Of a DNA stretch of 64,000 nucleotides, positions 22,986 to 33,642 are shown piece after piece; positions within the stretch are counted from its first letter, which is position 1; every line of letters starts with the position of its first letter. Under the pieces are notes generated by a model. That model was not told the DNA's origin and ran no database searches. It saw only the letters and a list, made by a program, of their open reading frames with translations. This DNA comes from Conchocele bisecta (taxonomy: Eukaryota > Mollusca > Bivalvia > Lucinida > Thyasiridae). Where the stretch lies: assembly GCA_029237695.1 (NCBI GenBank), contig CM055271.1, positions 84,787,208-84,851,207 of the forward strand, in the 5' to 3' direction. The translations under genes were made by a program, and so were the position numbers.

Positions 22986-24112
22986 TTATTGTGTATCATC
23001 GTCGAGTGCGTCAGGAGAAATTTGCATTACCAGCAAGTCCGTGTCTGTTCCAACAACCACTATGTCCTTTGGACGGGATCGTGCAATTGATATTGCTGTG
23101 GCAACAATTAGACTATCTGCGTCAGCCTCAGCCTGCTTTATGACTACATCGTGAAGTTTTCAGCAAGCAGCTCTTTCAATCTTGATCTGTTTGTTCCATT
23201 AGTCAGGAATGCTTCTTGGGTAGTCACTGTTTTCATGTCTGCATCAAATAATATATCCTGGGGATGTGGTTTTTGATGCTCTTCGTCGTTGCTCCGCTAA
23301 TTTCGTAGATGCCTGGCTGCCGTAACCATCAAACACCACAACGACCTCACTGCCACTAAAAAGTTATATGTAATGTATGATACATAAGACTTACAAACCT
23401 CCTTGTAAGTTGCATTTGTCGGCCACACGACTGTATGAAGGAGGTAACCTCCATCAATGACAAATGTTGCCTCGTCAGGAAACATGGATTGCGGATCAGC
23501 TTTCGATTTCAACAATGTGCCAAGTGCACTTTTGGCAGTTCTCGTCATTCCACCATCACGAAAGAGACGCAGGCTGAGGTGCCAGCTCATACGTTAAGAA
23601 CTGTTCCATTTCAGATCGACTTTGCATGACGCAAGTGATTCTGTTGAAGATCAAACTAGCATTCACGACAACTTGCTGAGCACGGACTGTGACTGTGTTA
23701 ATCGATGCGTTGATGTCTCCACTCTTGTCATTCCTTTTCAGCTTTACATCTATAAATGTTTTATCCGTCATGGAATTTGCTGCTTTTTGGCCTATTTCAA
23801 ACGCCATGTCACAGTTCACCGACTTGTCGGCAACTAAACCAGTTGCTATTGCATCAACTGACTGTGGGAAAATGGCGAATGTGCTCATAACCATCGCAAA
23901 AATGTATCGTAGTCCTTATGATCATCACGTGATAGCGAGCTTGCATGTAAATCCCTGTGCTGGTCTGATGTACTGGCATGGACGCGTGTGAATGTTTCAA
24001 GACTTGCACATATGGGTACACAGCGGGGTGATGCATGAACCCACTTTGTTAATGAGCTGGCTGTGATGCCACGGCCATGGGTCATCCCACCTGACGATTT
24101 CAACAAGCGCAT
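22986..24112 (-). pseudogene. Decayed transposon-borne gene, PIN/FEN-like domain
   Basis: On the minus strand, broken frames read in order as one protein. The first part (about 24112-23890) ends with HKDYDTFLRWL. A second frame (23894-23560) includes ATGLVADKSVNCDMA and ends at TYELAPQPASL. A third (23590-23390) includes FVIDGGYLLH and YKEVCKSYVSYI. Later frames give EVVVVFDGYG and DIVVVGTDTDLLV, then a stop at 22986. At least four frame changes separate the pieces. The spaced acidic residues and VVVxGTDTDLLV resemble PIN/FEN-like nuclease cores. I recall similar proteins from transposon-rich animal genomes, where the chain normally continues past this stop. Function in transposition is unknown. 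Confidence 0.65.
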
Positions 24113-24504
24113 CAGCTCTTGCTCGATTGTCTGATCGGTAAAATTACCGCCCCAAAAGCGGCCATGATAGATTCTAGTTGTGCCATTTGCTGTAGGTAGA
24201 GTCTGGCAGATTTTGCGTAGGCAATGTGGCTAGCAGCATGGAACAGCGGTATCATTGTGAAATGTGCGTTGTGCCATTTTGGCTGGATAAATGGGACTTA
24301 TGCGTTTTGTGATCGGTGTAGGACAAGATCGGCTTGCACATCCGCGCAGTCTGCAATCAGGGTCTGCATTGCTCGCTTGTTACTTGGTGAATGATCCATC
24401 ATGCCTAATTGAACAAGATGTTTCATTGTCAACTTATAAATCTACGCTTTAAGACCCGGAGCTAGACATGCCACAAATACACAATTATATTATTATTTCT
24501 ACGG

Positions 24505-24540
24505 TCCGCATCAGATTATTATTATTATTATTATTACGTT
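24505..24540. repeat. (ATT)n microsatellite
   Basis: Seven to eight ATT triplets in an AT-rich stretch inside the TIR element. Confidence 0.85.
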
Positions 24541-25802
24541 TTATAGATTTTTTGTCCGTTCAAAGTAATATTTTGTTAAATATTTTTTATGTCGAGTTCC
24601 AAATTTTTTTATTGTAATACCATAATATGTGCATAATATTCTATTTGTGATGATATGCTGACATATCATGCAAAACAAATACAGTTTGCACTATTTCTTG
24701 TGACATTTATAACACTGGACGATTACGGCAGTCATCTTGGACGCCATCTTGAATTCTGAGTTGAGTTAAGCTCCAGTCGGATTCATGGGGAGTTTTGATA
24801 TGTTTCAGCTGATGATATTTACAAACCATACAGAAAAAATCAGCTTTGACCTATTTTTTTTCGAACTTCGTCATTTTTTTATCTAATAGTCTTCCACTAT
24901 TTGCTAGATAAGTATGCTTTGCAATTTTGATGAAATCGGCTACTGAATACTTACATACAAAAATATGCAGTCCGTGTATGTGGCTTCGCACACTTTACAT
25001 ATATTTTGATAATTATCAGAAACAAGTACAGTCAAACCTCTGCTAACGACCACCTGGGAATAGCGGCCACCTGTCCACAACGGCCTGTTAAAAATCCCCC
25101 GTTCCAATTTTGTTCTTTATAAGACCTTGGAATAACGACCACCCCTGAACTGCGACCAGCGGCCAGCTATTTTTATTCCCACGTGGAATTTTTGTCTCGC
25201 CCGCGAAGCGGAAAGCGAGACATAGGTTTTGCTTTTCCGGCGGCGTCGGCGGCATCGGCGGCGTCGGCGGTGTCGTCATCATTCAATGTAAGTTTTCGTG
25301 TTACGGTCATTACTTCAACACCTTATCAGCTACAGTCATCAAACTTTATACATACCTTTACTATGATATGTAGATGAATATAGGACTATTAAAAAAAATT
25401 CCGGGCTCCAGGGTCAAGGTCAAACTCTATTTCTTTCTATGCTACAAACTGAACATTAATGCATGAAGACCCGTTTTCTCGTGCGCTCTGTACACCTTAC
25501 CTGTAGAGAGAACAATAGCCTTCTCCAGTTGAACACTTCTGCATGTGCAAGCATGTGCAAATTTCCAGCTTGACCACTAAATGTCCAGCTAAATTATTAC
25601 AGGTAATTTATACAGGTAAATTATTATACCTGGGTATTACATTTCCGTAAACTGTGTTGACAATATTGTGGCAATATGTGGACCTGTGCAGATATGATAT
25701 GTAGATAAATATAGGACTATTATAAAAATTCTGGGCTCCAGTAGCGAGCATTATTTTTTTGTTAATTTTTAAACTTTTTTTTTTAAACTTTTTTTCCATT
25801 TT

Positions 25803-27024
25803 TAGCCAGGTTTTTTTTGGAGAAAAATCCACGCTATTGGATTGGCGAAAGCCAGGCGGGCGGGCGGCGTCCACAATCAATGTTAAGTTTTCGTGTTTCA
25901 GTCCATTTCTTTGTTACTGTAACACTTGGGACCAACAAACTTTCACAGCTTCATAACCAAGGGGTGCCCACCACATATCACTATCCAACATGTTACCTTT
26001 TTGAACTTGACCCATTTTTTCCGCGCAGTCAATGTTAACCTTTCGCGTTTACAATGTTAACTTTTCGTGTTTATCTCCATTTCTTTGGTACTGTACCACC
26101 TAGGACCACCAAACTTTCACAGCTTCATAACCAAGGGGTGCCCACCACATACAACTATCCAACATGTGACCATTTTTTTTACCTTCACCTATTATTTCTA
26201 CGTAATTGACATTTTCAACGTTAACTTTTTAACGTACGTCTGGTTAAAGTATTTTGGTTAAAGTTTTTTGTTATACTATATCTCTGCAACTGCTTCGCCC
26301 ATTACCTTGAAACTTTACATGGGTGTTTATCATCATCCATATTTTCATTCTACCCCCCAACCGTGCGGCCCCTGTGCCCAATGTCAAGGTCAAATTACTT
26401 TGATTGTTTTGTGTACTATATCTCTGCAACTGCTTCACCCATTACCTTGATACTTCACATGGGTGTTTATCATCATTGTCGCGCTCGCTTGCGGAAAGCG
26501 CGATATAGTCGGCATTTTGGCATATGTCCGTCCGTCCGCCCTGACGGTACTATACTTATGTGGCTAGCCCCACAGGGTTATGGACTTAGTAAAGGATAGG
26601 GTTGGTTACAATTAGCCACCTAAAAATCCTTTTATGTGGCTAAAAATCGTTTTATGTGGCTAATATTTAACATGTGATAAGCCACATAAGTATAGTACCG
26701 TAAGAACGTCCGTCCGTCCGGGCACACATTAGGGTACTTATGTGGCTAGCCCCACAGGGTTATGGACTTAGTAAAGGATAGGGTTGGTTACAATTAGCCA
26801 CCTAAAAAATCCTTTTATGTGGCTAAAAATCGTTTATGTGGCTAATATTTAACATGTGATAAGCCACATAAGTACAGTACTGTAAGAACGTCCGTCCGTC
26901 CGTCTGTGTGTCCGGTTAAAGTTTTTCCATCTACTATATCTCTTTTTTTAGTGTCCATGCCTCGCCCCAAGGCGCGACATCAGGCCACGGCCATCTAGTC
27001 TACAAAAAGTGGCCTCGTTTCTTG
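25803..27024 (+). mobile_element. Element h, copy 2, nested in element g
   Basis: The left hairpin starts TAGCCAGG at 25803 and closes with ATCCACGCTA, then a GGCGGGC tract, B units and two C units, and a shortened right end ...GGCCTCGTTTCTTG at 27011-27024. It carries a duplicated MITE at 26544-26882. Confidence 0.75.
26544..26882. mobile_element. 158-bp TIR MITE and its tandem duplicate
   Basis: Copy 1 (26544-26701) has a perfect 22-bp TIR beginning ACGGTACTATACTTATGTGG. Copy 2 (about 26733-26882) has lost part of its left TIR. Both are bordered by GTCCGTCCGTCCG, so the unit of about 190 bp including the flank was duplicated. Confidence 0.85.
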
Positions 27025-27109
27025 TTTTTTTTCTTCAAATTCTTTTTCCATTTTTGTCTAGTAGCATAAGGTCGTAAGTGCTATATACCGACTATTATCA
27101 TATACTAAA

Positions 27110-27175
27110 ACAATTATTGACTAGTGAGCCATAGAATATAGTCTGATATTCTATGGCTCACTAGTCAATAATTGT
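27110..27175. other. Perfect 30-bp palindrome
   Basis: The arms 27110-27139 and 27146-27175 are exact inverted copies around the 6-nt spacer AGTCTG. They start with ACAATTATTGACTAGTGAGC. It may be a very short MITE. Confidence 0.95.
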
Positions 27176-27501
27176 ATAATATGTTCGGGCCAGTGAAAAT
27201 TGCTTTCTGGCCCAGGCTCGAGGTCAAGGCGGCAGGACAAGGCGAGACATTTGATTCCGCGGAATTCTTGTTGTATGTGAACAGCGGCCATGTCATGTTT
27301 TTGTCATTAAAGAAAATACATCACAATCGCTATTTTCCTTTCATCACAATCTGGCCGCCAACATTTGAATTGCAACTGGTCGTATCCAATTAGTCATCAA
27401 TTACATTCGCATACATTGGCAGAAAGCTGTTTTGAAAACATTTTCCTTGCCCATATTGGTCAGTGTCATTTTGGCGACATTAAAAATTTTCTCCATGAAA
27501 A

Positions 27502-27946
27502 TATAAACAATGCAAAAACAATCTTTTTAGATAATATTAAATTATATCAGAAGTTATTAATGAGCCTTTTTATTTCGTGAAATTTGGTCAAATATTGATT
27601 TTATTACAAAAAGATTATTTGTCTATGGAAATTTAACATGGGGGAAAATTTAAAGGAGGTAGCGAACCCATGGGAGGAGTAAAAAAACAAACAAAATTGT
27701 AAATCGACTCCGAAACCTGGCTAGGTAGCTTGGAAGTGATCTAACTAAGAAAACAAAAGTTAAGTTTTCAAAATCTGTCCACTATTTCTGAAAATAGAAA
27801 ATCTGTGAAGATGTCTATGGGGATTTAAAATGGAGAACTTTTTTATTCACAATAAAATCAACATCGGAGCAAATTTGACAAAACAAAAAGGCTCTCTCTT
27901 AAATTTTAATAATATCGATAAAAATGTTGTTTTTGCATTGTTTATA
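27502..27946. mobile_element. Palindromic element Q (445 bp)
   Basis: The terminal 20 bases TATAAACAATGCAAAAACAA are repeated exactly inverted at 27927-27946, and the arms remain similar for about 95 bp. A related sequence lies at 61020-61280. Element F copy 4 starts at the very end of Q. Confidence 0.85.
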
Positions 27947-29066
27947 CAGTCGAACCCGTGTTAGCGACCACCTGTCCACAACGGCCAGTTAAAACCCCCC
28001 CGTCCAATTTGTTCTTTAAAAGACCTTGGAATAACGACCACCTCCGAACAGGGATTTTCGTTACCACGCGGCATTTTTTACTGCAAACAGCGACCATTAG
28101 CGACCATTAGCGACCAAGTCATGTTTTGTCGGCAAAATAAAATAACATCGCAATCGCCGATTTTCCTTTCATCACAAAACTCGGCGACATTTTTTAATGA
28201 AAAATATTGCATAACTCCATTAACGGTAATTCCCGATATGTATTCCGTGTCGTGTATTCCAATAGGCATAATGCAATTCTGCGCAAGTCATAAAACTCGA
28301 TCATTAGCTGGCAAACTGTGTTTACACGATGCTGATTCGTCTACAGTGACAAGACTAAGACTTCAAACACACGGCGCATGTCAAGTGTAAATTTCACACA
28401 TCGGGGCACAAGGCCATATCAAAGATCAATACACGCGGTTGCTGACATCAGTCACGTAGTCCACACTAGACTGGTACCCTGTCTGATGCGCAGCATATAT
28501 AGCGTTATTCCTAGCGACCGGGAACCAGTCTAAAGTGACACGACAAACGTGTTTATATGAATTGGGTCTCGATCTCCGACAAATCGCGGCTTATTGCATT
28601 AGCGACCAGGCAGCCGCGCCACGTAGGCTATCGTTTTAATACAGACTATATGACCGTTATTAATTTCAACTGGTGGTGTGAAATACTAATGGTCATGCTA
28701 AATTAAACCACTTACATGTAATTACGACAAGCTATTAAATGGTGCACCAAAGCGGGTCGCGAGATATACTTATCGTGAAGATAATTACTCTCCTTTGTAT
28801 ATAATTTCCAAAGCGAGGCTGGGTTCAGAACACTAACAACAAGATGACAAAACAAAATAAATTGACTATTTTAGCCATTTTCGTGCAATTTTTAATTGAT
28901 GAAAAGCATGCATATATATTACAATAGAATGCTAAAAACATGGCCGACTTTGTTGTGAAACTGGGTAAATGTTCGACCCTTGGAACAACGACCACCTGTC
29001 AACAACGACCACTTTGGCCACTTCCCTTTGCCGGTCGTTGTTCACAGGTTCCATGTGTCCGTCTGC
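27945..29066. mobile_element. Pogo/Tc1-like element F, copy 4
   Basis: The left end is TACAGTCGAACCCGTGTTAG. The right end near 29031-29066 contains GGTCGTTGTTCACAGGTTCC and is slightly decayed. Its interior matches 21417-21860 (copy 2) and 53941-54580 (copy 5). It lies just downstream of the TRAF exon at 29153-29321 in gene orientation. Confidence 0.8.
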
Positions 29067-29152
29067 CAGTTCAGTTAAGGTTGCCCGACTTTTCTCGCAT
29101 CTGCCATCGGTGGCATTTTTTTTCCCTTATGTTTTTGTCATTGGACACTCAC

Positions 29153-29321
29153 CTTACGTTGTTGTCTAAACAGGCTTTGCAGTAACGGTGGCCGCAGCCT
29201 GCCTGCATTGGAACCTGCAGTACATTCTCGCAGATAGAGCATCTATAGCAGTCGGACACGTTACCGGCGAAGACTGGTCCGGATCCTGGGTTCTGTCCAC
29301 CACTTGCCATGGTAGCTGGCC
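29153..29321 (-). CDS. TRAF-family adaptor, first coding exon (RING finger, start codon)
   Basis: The 169-bp exon has acceptor CGTTTTCAG|G at 29322 and donor AAG|GTGAGT at 29152. Eleven 5' UTR bases precede ATG at 29310-29308 in a strong context (CTACCATGG), so a non-coding 5' exon must lie further right. Translation gives MASGGQNPGSG, then a RING: CSIC, CGHRYC and KAC, with the VL..P.Q..CGHRYC pattern typical of TRAF2/3 RINGs. The exon encodes 52 codons plus two bases, and the exon at 14459 supplies the third base. The RING would provide E2-dependent ubiquitin ligase activity in the cytosol. All zinc ligands expected in this segment are present. TRAF2 versus TRAF3 cannot be decided without the MATH domain. 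Confidence 0.9.
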
Positions 29322-29342
29322 CTGAAAACGAAAGTCGAGGAT

Positions 29343-29577
29343 GATTAACCATTTCACCCCTAAGTAACATGAATGGATTTTGATATGTTAATTTTGCAAC
29401 CAATCCAATCACCACATTTATGAAAGGGGTGTTTTTGCTCTGAAAGATATGTAAATTACTTGCAAACAGTGCAGATCCTGATGAGACCGCTCATCACGTG
29501 CCGGCTCATCTGGATCTACACTGTTTGCCAGTACCACTATACAGGCATGTGGTGTTGAAAAAACCTTTTAAGGACTC
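29343..29577. mobile_element. MITE K, copy 2
   Basis: It matches 15007-15240: AACATGAATGGATTTTGAT, CCAATCCAATCACC, the inverted pair GTGCAGATCCTGATGAG / CTCATCTGGATCTACAC, and TGTGGTGTTGAAAAAACC. It sits about 20 bp upstream of the TRAF exon acceptor. Confidence 0.75.
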
Positions 29578-29937
29578 GTTATATACCTGATCATCCTTTA
29601 ATTCAAAGATAATTGCTTCGTAAATGTGATGGAATATAATATGTGTAACATATAAGTGAACATTGCCCCGTTTCTGTATCCTATACGGTACATGGGAGTG
29701 GCCAATTCGGCCATCTTTGTGTGTTTCAGCCATCAGCGAGTTTCACCTCTTCTGGTAGGTATTTGACAACGAGGCAGTGTTCACATATACGTGGGGTTAC
29801 CAGAAAATTTGAGAACTAATGTCATACCATGAAAACTACAGTTAAGCCACACATTAAAATCGTAAACGAGGGGTGATAAAAATGTATGTGGACTTTTGCT
29901 ATAGTTTATTACAAGGTGCAGAATCCTGATGTGTAAT

Positions 29938-31360
29938 GTGTAATATTTGGCAAACATATTCCCCTCTCCTGTTGATAGTGTTTGTCTGCTCCCCTGTTGA
30001 GTGTTTGTGTGTGCGTGTGGGGGGGGGGTGTGGTGTAATATTCGGCAAACATCTTCCCCTCCCCTGGCGCTGGTGTTTATGTGATGACATGGGGGGGGGG
30101 TAATATTCGGCAAAAATCTTTCCCTCTGTTGATGGTGTTTGTGTGAGGAGATTGGAGGGTGGGGGGGGGGGGTGATATTCGGCAAACATCTTCCCCACCC
30201 CTGATGCTGTGGTGTTTGTGTGACGAGATGGGGGGGTGGTGTGGGTAATATTTTGGCTCACATCTTAGCCTCCCCAGTTGCTGGTGTTTGTGTGATGAGA
30301 TGGGAAGGGGGTAATATTCGGCCAACATCTTCCCCTCCTCTGTTGATGTCGTTTGTGTGACGAGATGGGAGGGGGGGGGTGATATTTGGCAAACATCTTC
30401 CCCTCCCCTGGTGCTGTGGTGTTTGTGTGACGTGATGGGGGAGGGGGGGTAATATTTTGGCGCACATCTTAGCCTCACCTGGTGCTGGAGTTTGTGTGAA
30501 TGAGATGAGCGGGGGTGGGGGGTGTAATATTCTTGGCAAACATCTTCCCCATCGCTGGTGCTGGTGTTTGTGTGACGAGAAAGGGGGGGGGGAATTATTC
30601 GGCAAACATGTTCTCCGCTATTAATGGTATTTGTGTGACAAGATGTGTGGGGTGGGGTGGGGGGTGGTTAATATTCGGCAAACATCTTCCCTCCCTGTTG
30701 ATAGTGTTTCTGTGACAAGATGTGGGGGTGGGGGTAATATTCGACAAACATCTTCCCCTCCTCTGTTGATGTCGTTTGTGTGAGGAGATGGGGGGTGATA
30801 TTCGGCAAACATCTTCCCCTCCCCTGGTGCTGTGGTGTTTGTGTGACGAGATGGGGGATGGGGGGGTAATATTTTGGCGAACCTGGCCTCACCTGGTGCT
30901 GGTGTTTGTGAGATGAGATGAGGTGGGGTGGGAGGGTAATATTCGGCAAACATCTTCCCCACTGCTGGTGCTGGTGTTTGTGTGACGAGATGGGGTGGGG
31001 GGTAATATTAGGCAAAACATCCCCTCTCCTGTGATGGGGTTTGTGTGACGAGATGGGGGGGGGGGCGGGTAATATTCCCCTGGTGCTGGTGTTTCTGTGA
31101 CGAGATGGGGGAGGGTGGGGGGGTAATATTTGGCAAACATCTTCCCCCTCCCCTGTTGATAGTGTTTGTGTGACAAGATAGGGGGGGGGTAATATTCAGC
31201 AAACATCTTCCCCTCCCCTGGTGCTGGTGTTTCTGTGACGAGATGGGGGGAGGGTGGGGGGGGGGGTAATATTCGGCAAACATCTTCCTCTCCCCTGTTG
31301 ATGGTTTTGTGTGATGAGATTGGGGTGGGCGGAGGATAACTTCCCCTAGATCCCAAGTTG
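29938..31360. repeat. G-rich minisatellite (about 70-bp unit, about 19 copies)
   Basis: Units read TAATATTCGGCAAACATCTT, CCCCTCCCCTGGTGCTGG, TGTTTGTGTGACGAGATG and end in a variable G run of 6-14 bases. Minus-strand open frames rich in P, S, H and T are a by-product. The G runs could support G-quadruplexes and make length calls unreliable. Confidence 0.92.
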
Positions 31361-31601
31361 ATGGTGTTGATAGCTCATTTAGATCTACACTGTAAGCAGT
31401 TATTGCAGTCTATAATGTTGAAAGTGGGGGGGGGGGGGGGTAATATTCGGCAAACATCTTCCTCTCCCCTGTTGATGGTTTTGTGTGATGAGATTGGGGT
31501 GGGCGGAGGATAACTTCCCCTAGATCCCAAGTTGATGGTGTTGATAGCTCATTTAGATCTACACTGTAAGCAGTTATTGCAGTCTATAATGTTGAAAGTG
31601 T
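31267..31601. repeat. 161-bp exact direct duplication joined by poly-G
   Basis: 31267-31427 and 31441-31601 appear identical and are separated by a run of about 13 G. Each includes the last minisatellite unit plus a unique tail ending ATAATGTTGAAAGTG. It is either a very recent duplication or an assembly artefact. Confidence 0.85.
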
Positions 31602-31924
31602 TAAAAATGTATCCGTACAATGTATCTCTAGCAATTAATATGAACAGGATAGTATTTTCAATTTTTATCATAATTTATTGTATATTAATGAAATATTTCC
31701 TACATAACTTTATTCCAGTATAAATATTAATACAACGTGGACCTCCATCGTTGACGTTCAATGTCAGCCAATGTCAATGTCAGCCAGTATGTGTGTCGGT
31801 GGATTTGTGAGAATGAATTGCATTGGATAATTCATTGGAAAATTCCAGAAATTCAACCAATCAGATTTTGGCTTACATACAGAGGGGACGTGACCTTGGT
31901 ATTTAAATATTGTGTGGTCTGTGT

Positions 31925-32402
31925 AAATGAGCCCCGTGCAGGCACCGGGGCGAGATCAACTGATCCTGAGAATAGTGCTGCAGTAGCCATTGCTTGTCGT
32001 AAAAGGCGACTAAACTGGCTTAACGATTGGGTTCATACTTTCCGGAACCCACTATACCGGATTTGGCCCTCATGTACATTTTTGGCTTTCTTGTATGTGA
32101 GAGTTGAGTCGGGCTATGCCCCATATATAAAAGTAAGATTAGCGCTAATCCTATTACTTTTAGGGATGGGATAAATGATGCTGGTGTGGCGAGGGCCTGG
32201 CACCAGATCAGGTTGTTCTAATTTCAGGACTGAATATATATTTTGATTGTAAATATTGAGTTCTGAAGTTGGGATTTACCCCCCTTGGACAGGTGGATAC
32301 GGGACTCGACCCCGTTGACCCGTCTGCGTGTAGACTCCCTGAGGCTTGTACCTCTATGTCAGAAAAGCGGACGTTAAACCCTATTCACTCACTCACTCAC
32401 TG
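31925..32402 (+). mobile_element. SINE-like repeat, longest M copy
   Basis: It starts near GCCCCGTGCAGGCACCGG, contains GCTTGTCGTAAAAGGCGAC, aligns over most of its length with the M copies at 10770 and 12945, and ends GCGGACGTTAAACCCTATT followed by a (CACT)n tail. The distinctive tail suggests LINE-mediated retroposition. Confidence 0.7.
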
Positions 32403-32559
32403 TGTAAATGAAAAATGCAGAATCGACCGTAGAATGTTTTTGCTAATTGACAAATACGTTGCATAAATAACATGATGAATATAATTTATGTCATATATAA
32501 ACATATATCACAGGATAACAAAAAATAACATTTACAAATAACAGTTAGCAAAACAATTT

Positions 32560-32735
32560 TGTCACAAAATGATTTTCAGCCCATTTGTTCTAAAAAAAAT
32601 ATGAAAATTATTTGCAAAAAGTGCAGATCCTGATGAGACGGCTTGTCACTTGTCACTAGCCAGCTCATCTGGATCTACACTGTTTGCAAACACTGCTAAA
32701 AACATCTCTAGCCTCTAGCATTGAAAGTGTTTTTA
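32560..32735. mobile_element. MITE K, copy 3 (degraded ends)
   Basis: It contains GTGCAGATCCTGATGAGACG, AGCTCATCTGGATCTACAC and TAGCATTGAAAGTG as in other K copies. The TTAA borders are not preserved. Confidence 0.65.
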
Positions 32736-32752
32736 GATTACTCGTAGTGTAT

Positions 32753-32992
32753 ATGAGACACGCCATGTGATTTTGTACCTTCGGACATCTGTGTAATTTC
32801 ATGAAATACGTATACAACATTTACAATATTTTACGTAAATGACGTCAAAACTCGACAAAAGATATTCCACATGTATTCGGAAACGTTTGTCAACTTTTGA
32901 CTTTATTTATGGATAATATTGTAAATTGTGTAAATGTATCTAATGAAATTACGCAGATGGTAGAAGGTACAAAATCACATGGCGTGTCTCAT
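32753..32992. mobile_element. TIR MITE (240 bp)
   Basis: The left end ATGAGACACGCCATGTGATT and right end AATCACATGGCGTGTCTCAT are exact inverted copies. The arms continue through TTGTACCTTC and AATTTCAT. A diverged relative may lie at 34490-34700. Confidence 0.88.
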
Positions 32993-33446
32993 ATTGGTTA
33001 AAAAAATAATTCTCAATTGTCATCCAAAGTATATCATGTTATCACCATCAACGATCTAGGTGAGATTGGTGGAAACATTCTGCTAATAACATGTGACCAC
33101 TTACCTGAATCGTCGTTGATGTTGTTGCAAATCCGTACACATTTGAAGAGAAATGTAAAACATATACACAACTTCACATAACCAATGTGATGAGGAATTT
33201 GTAGATTGCGAAACCTTGCCCAGTGGCAAGTCCCTTCTGATATTTATATATCCGGTCATTATGACAATTAACTTTATACTGTGAATCCTGAGACTTGTCA
33301 TCTTTGTTCCTTTACACTTGATTTGTCGTAAGAGTTTGTACGGCTGGTAATTCCGAATTGTCCGACAGAAAACAATTGAAGCATTTTTAGTTTGACTGTT
33401 CTACGAATATGGAGAGCATATGTCGCCACATCGGCATCGACGTTCA

Positions 33447-33642
33447 TTATAGGAATGAATGGCCTTTTTGTGGAATTTATCGGGGTATAAACTTGGAAAA
33501 GTCGCGGGAATACTGAAGGAAACAATAAAAAATTACAATTTTCGAAAATTGTAATTTTTTAAGGCCTCTTCCAGTATTCCCGCGACTTTTCCAAGTTTAT
33601 ATCCCCGATAAATTCCACGAAAAGGCCATTCATTCCTTATAA
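33447..33642. mobile_element. Foldback element, nearly perfect palindrome
   Basis: Arms of about 95 bp meet at ACAATTTTCGAAAATTGT near 33536-33553. They share ATGAATGGCC, GGAATTTATCGGGG, AAACTTGGAAAAGTCGCGGG and AATACTG in opposite orientation. A small asymmetry (AAGGAAACAAT versus AAGGCCTCTT) lies near the centre. Confidence 0.9.

Larger units (their letters stand above)
22252..24896. mobile_element. TIR transposon (2.6 kb) inside MITE J
   Basis: Inverted arms of about 150 bp share AATAGGTCAAAGCTGA, CCATGAATCCGA, TGGAGCTTAA and GAATTCAAGATGGCGTCC. On the left the subterminal block occurs twice in tandem, near 22262 and 22605. It carries a decayed minus-strand gene and a fragment of repeat E (24290-24400). 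The superfamily is not clear to me. Confidence 0.75.
22016..24942. mobile_element. Palindromic MITE J, copy 1, split by an insertion
   Basis: The ends read TAGCC(T)ATTTCACCAACATTGC and GCAATTTTGATGAAATCGGCTA. The AAAGTATACTTTG motifs typical of this family sit just inside. Intact copies of about 300 bp are at 34707-35014, 60113-60414 and 63714-63990. The interior is replaced by a 2.6 kb TIR element, so the two halves lie at 22016-22251 and 24897-24942. Confidence 0.8.
25193..27270 (+). mobile_element. Tandem-cored Helentron-like element g (GCGAGAC family)
   Basis: The left hairpin at 25194-25221 is GTCTCGC+CCGC, loop GAA, GCGG, AAA bulge, GCGAGAC. A GGCGTCGGC-rich tract and a diverged core with GGTCAAGGTCAAAC follow. 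The right end has arm GCGAGAC at 27242-27248, the self-complementary ATTCCGCGGAAT at 27254-27265 and the terminus CTTG at 27267-27270. Copies of F without the insertion show that it entered a T run. Element h copy 2 is nested in it. Confidence 0.85.
25028..27501. mobile_element. Pogo/Tc1-like element F, copy 3, truncated
   Basis: The left end TACAGTCAAACCTCTGCTAA is followed by typical F sequence to 25192, then element g, then F sequence again from 27271 (TGTATGTGAACAGCGG) to about 27500. It stops where palindromic element Q begins, and the expected right terminus is missing. Confidence 0.75.
14460..29152 (-). other. TRAF gene intron between coding exons 1 and 2 (14.7 kb)
   Basis: The intron runs from donor GTGAGT at 29152 to the acceptor at 14460. 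It is mostly transposons: a TTAA-flanked MITE, a 502-bp TIR MITE, three pogo-like copies with nested insertions, an hAT element, and a TIR element with a decayed gene. The short unique parts (14470-15000, 15245-15785) show no recognisable gene. Confidence 0.8.

Noticed and set aside
29781..31356. Minus-strand Pro/Ser/His-rich frames that look like low-complexity proteins
   Set aside because: They are six-frame shadows of the G-rich minisatellite with its 70-bp period, and no splice or start context supports them.
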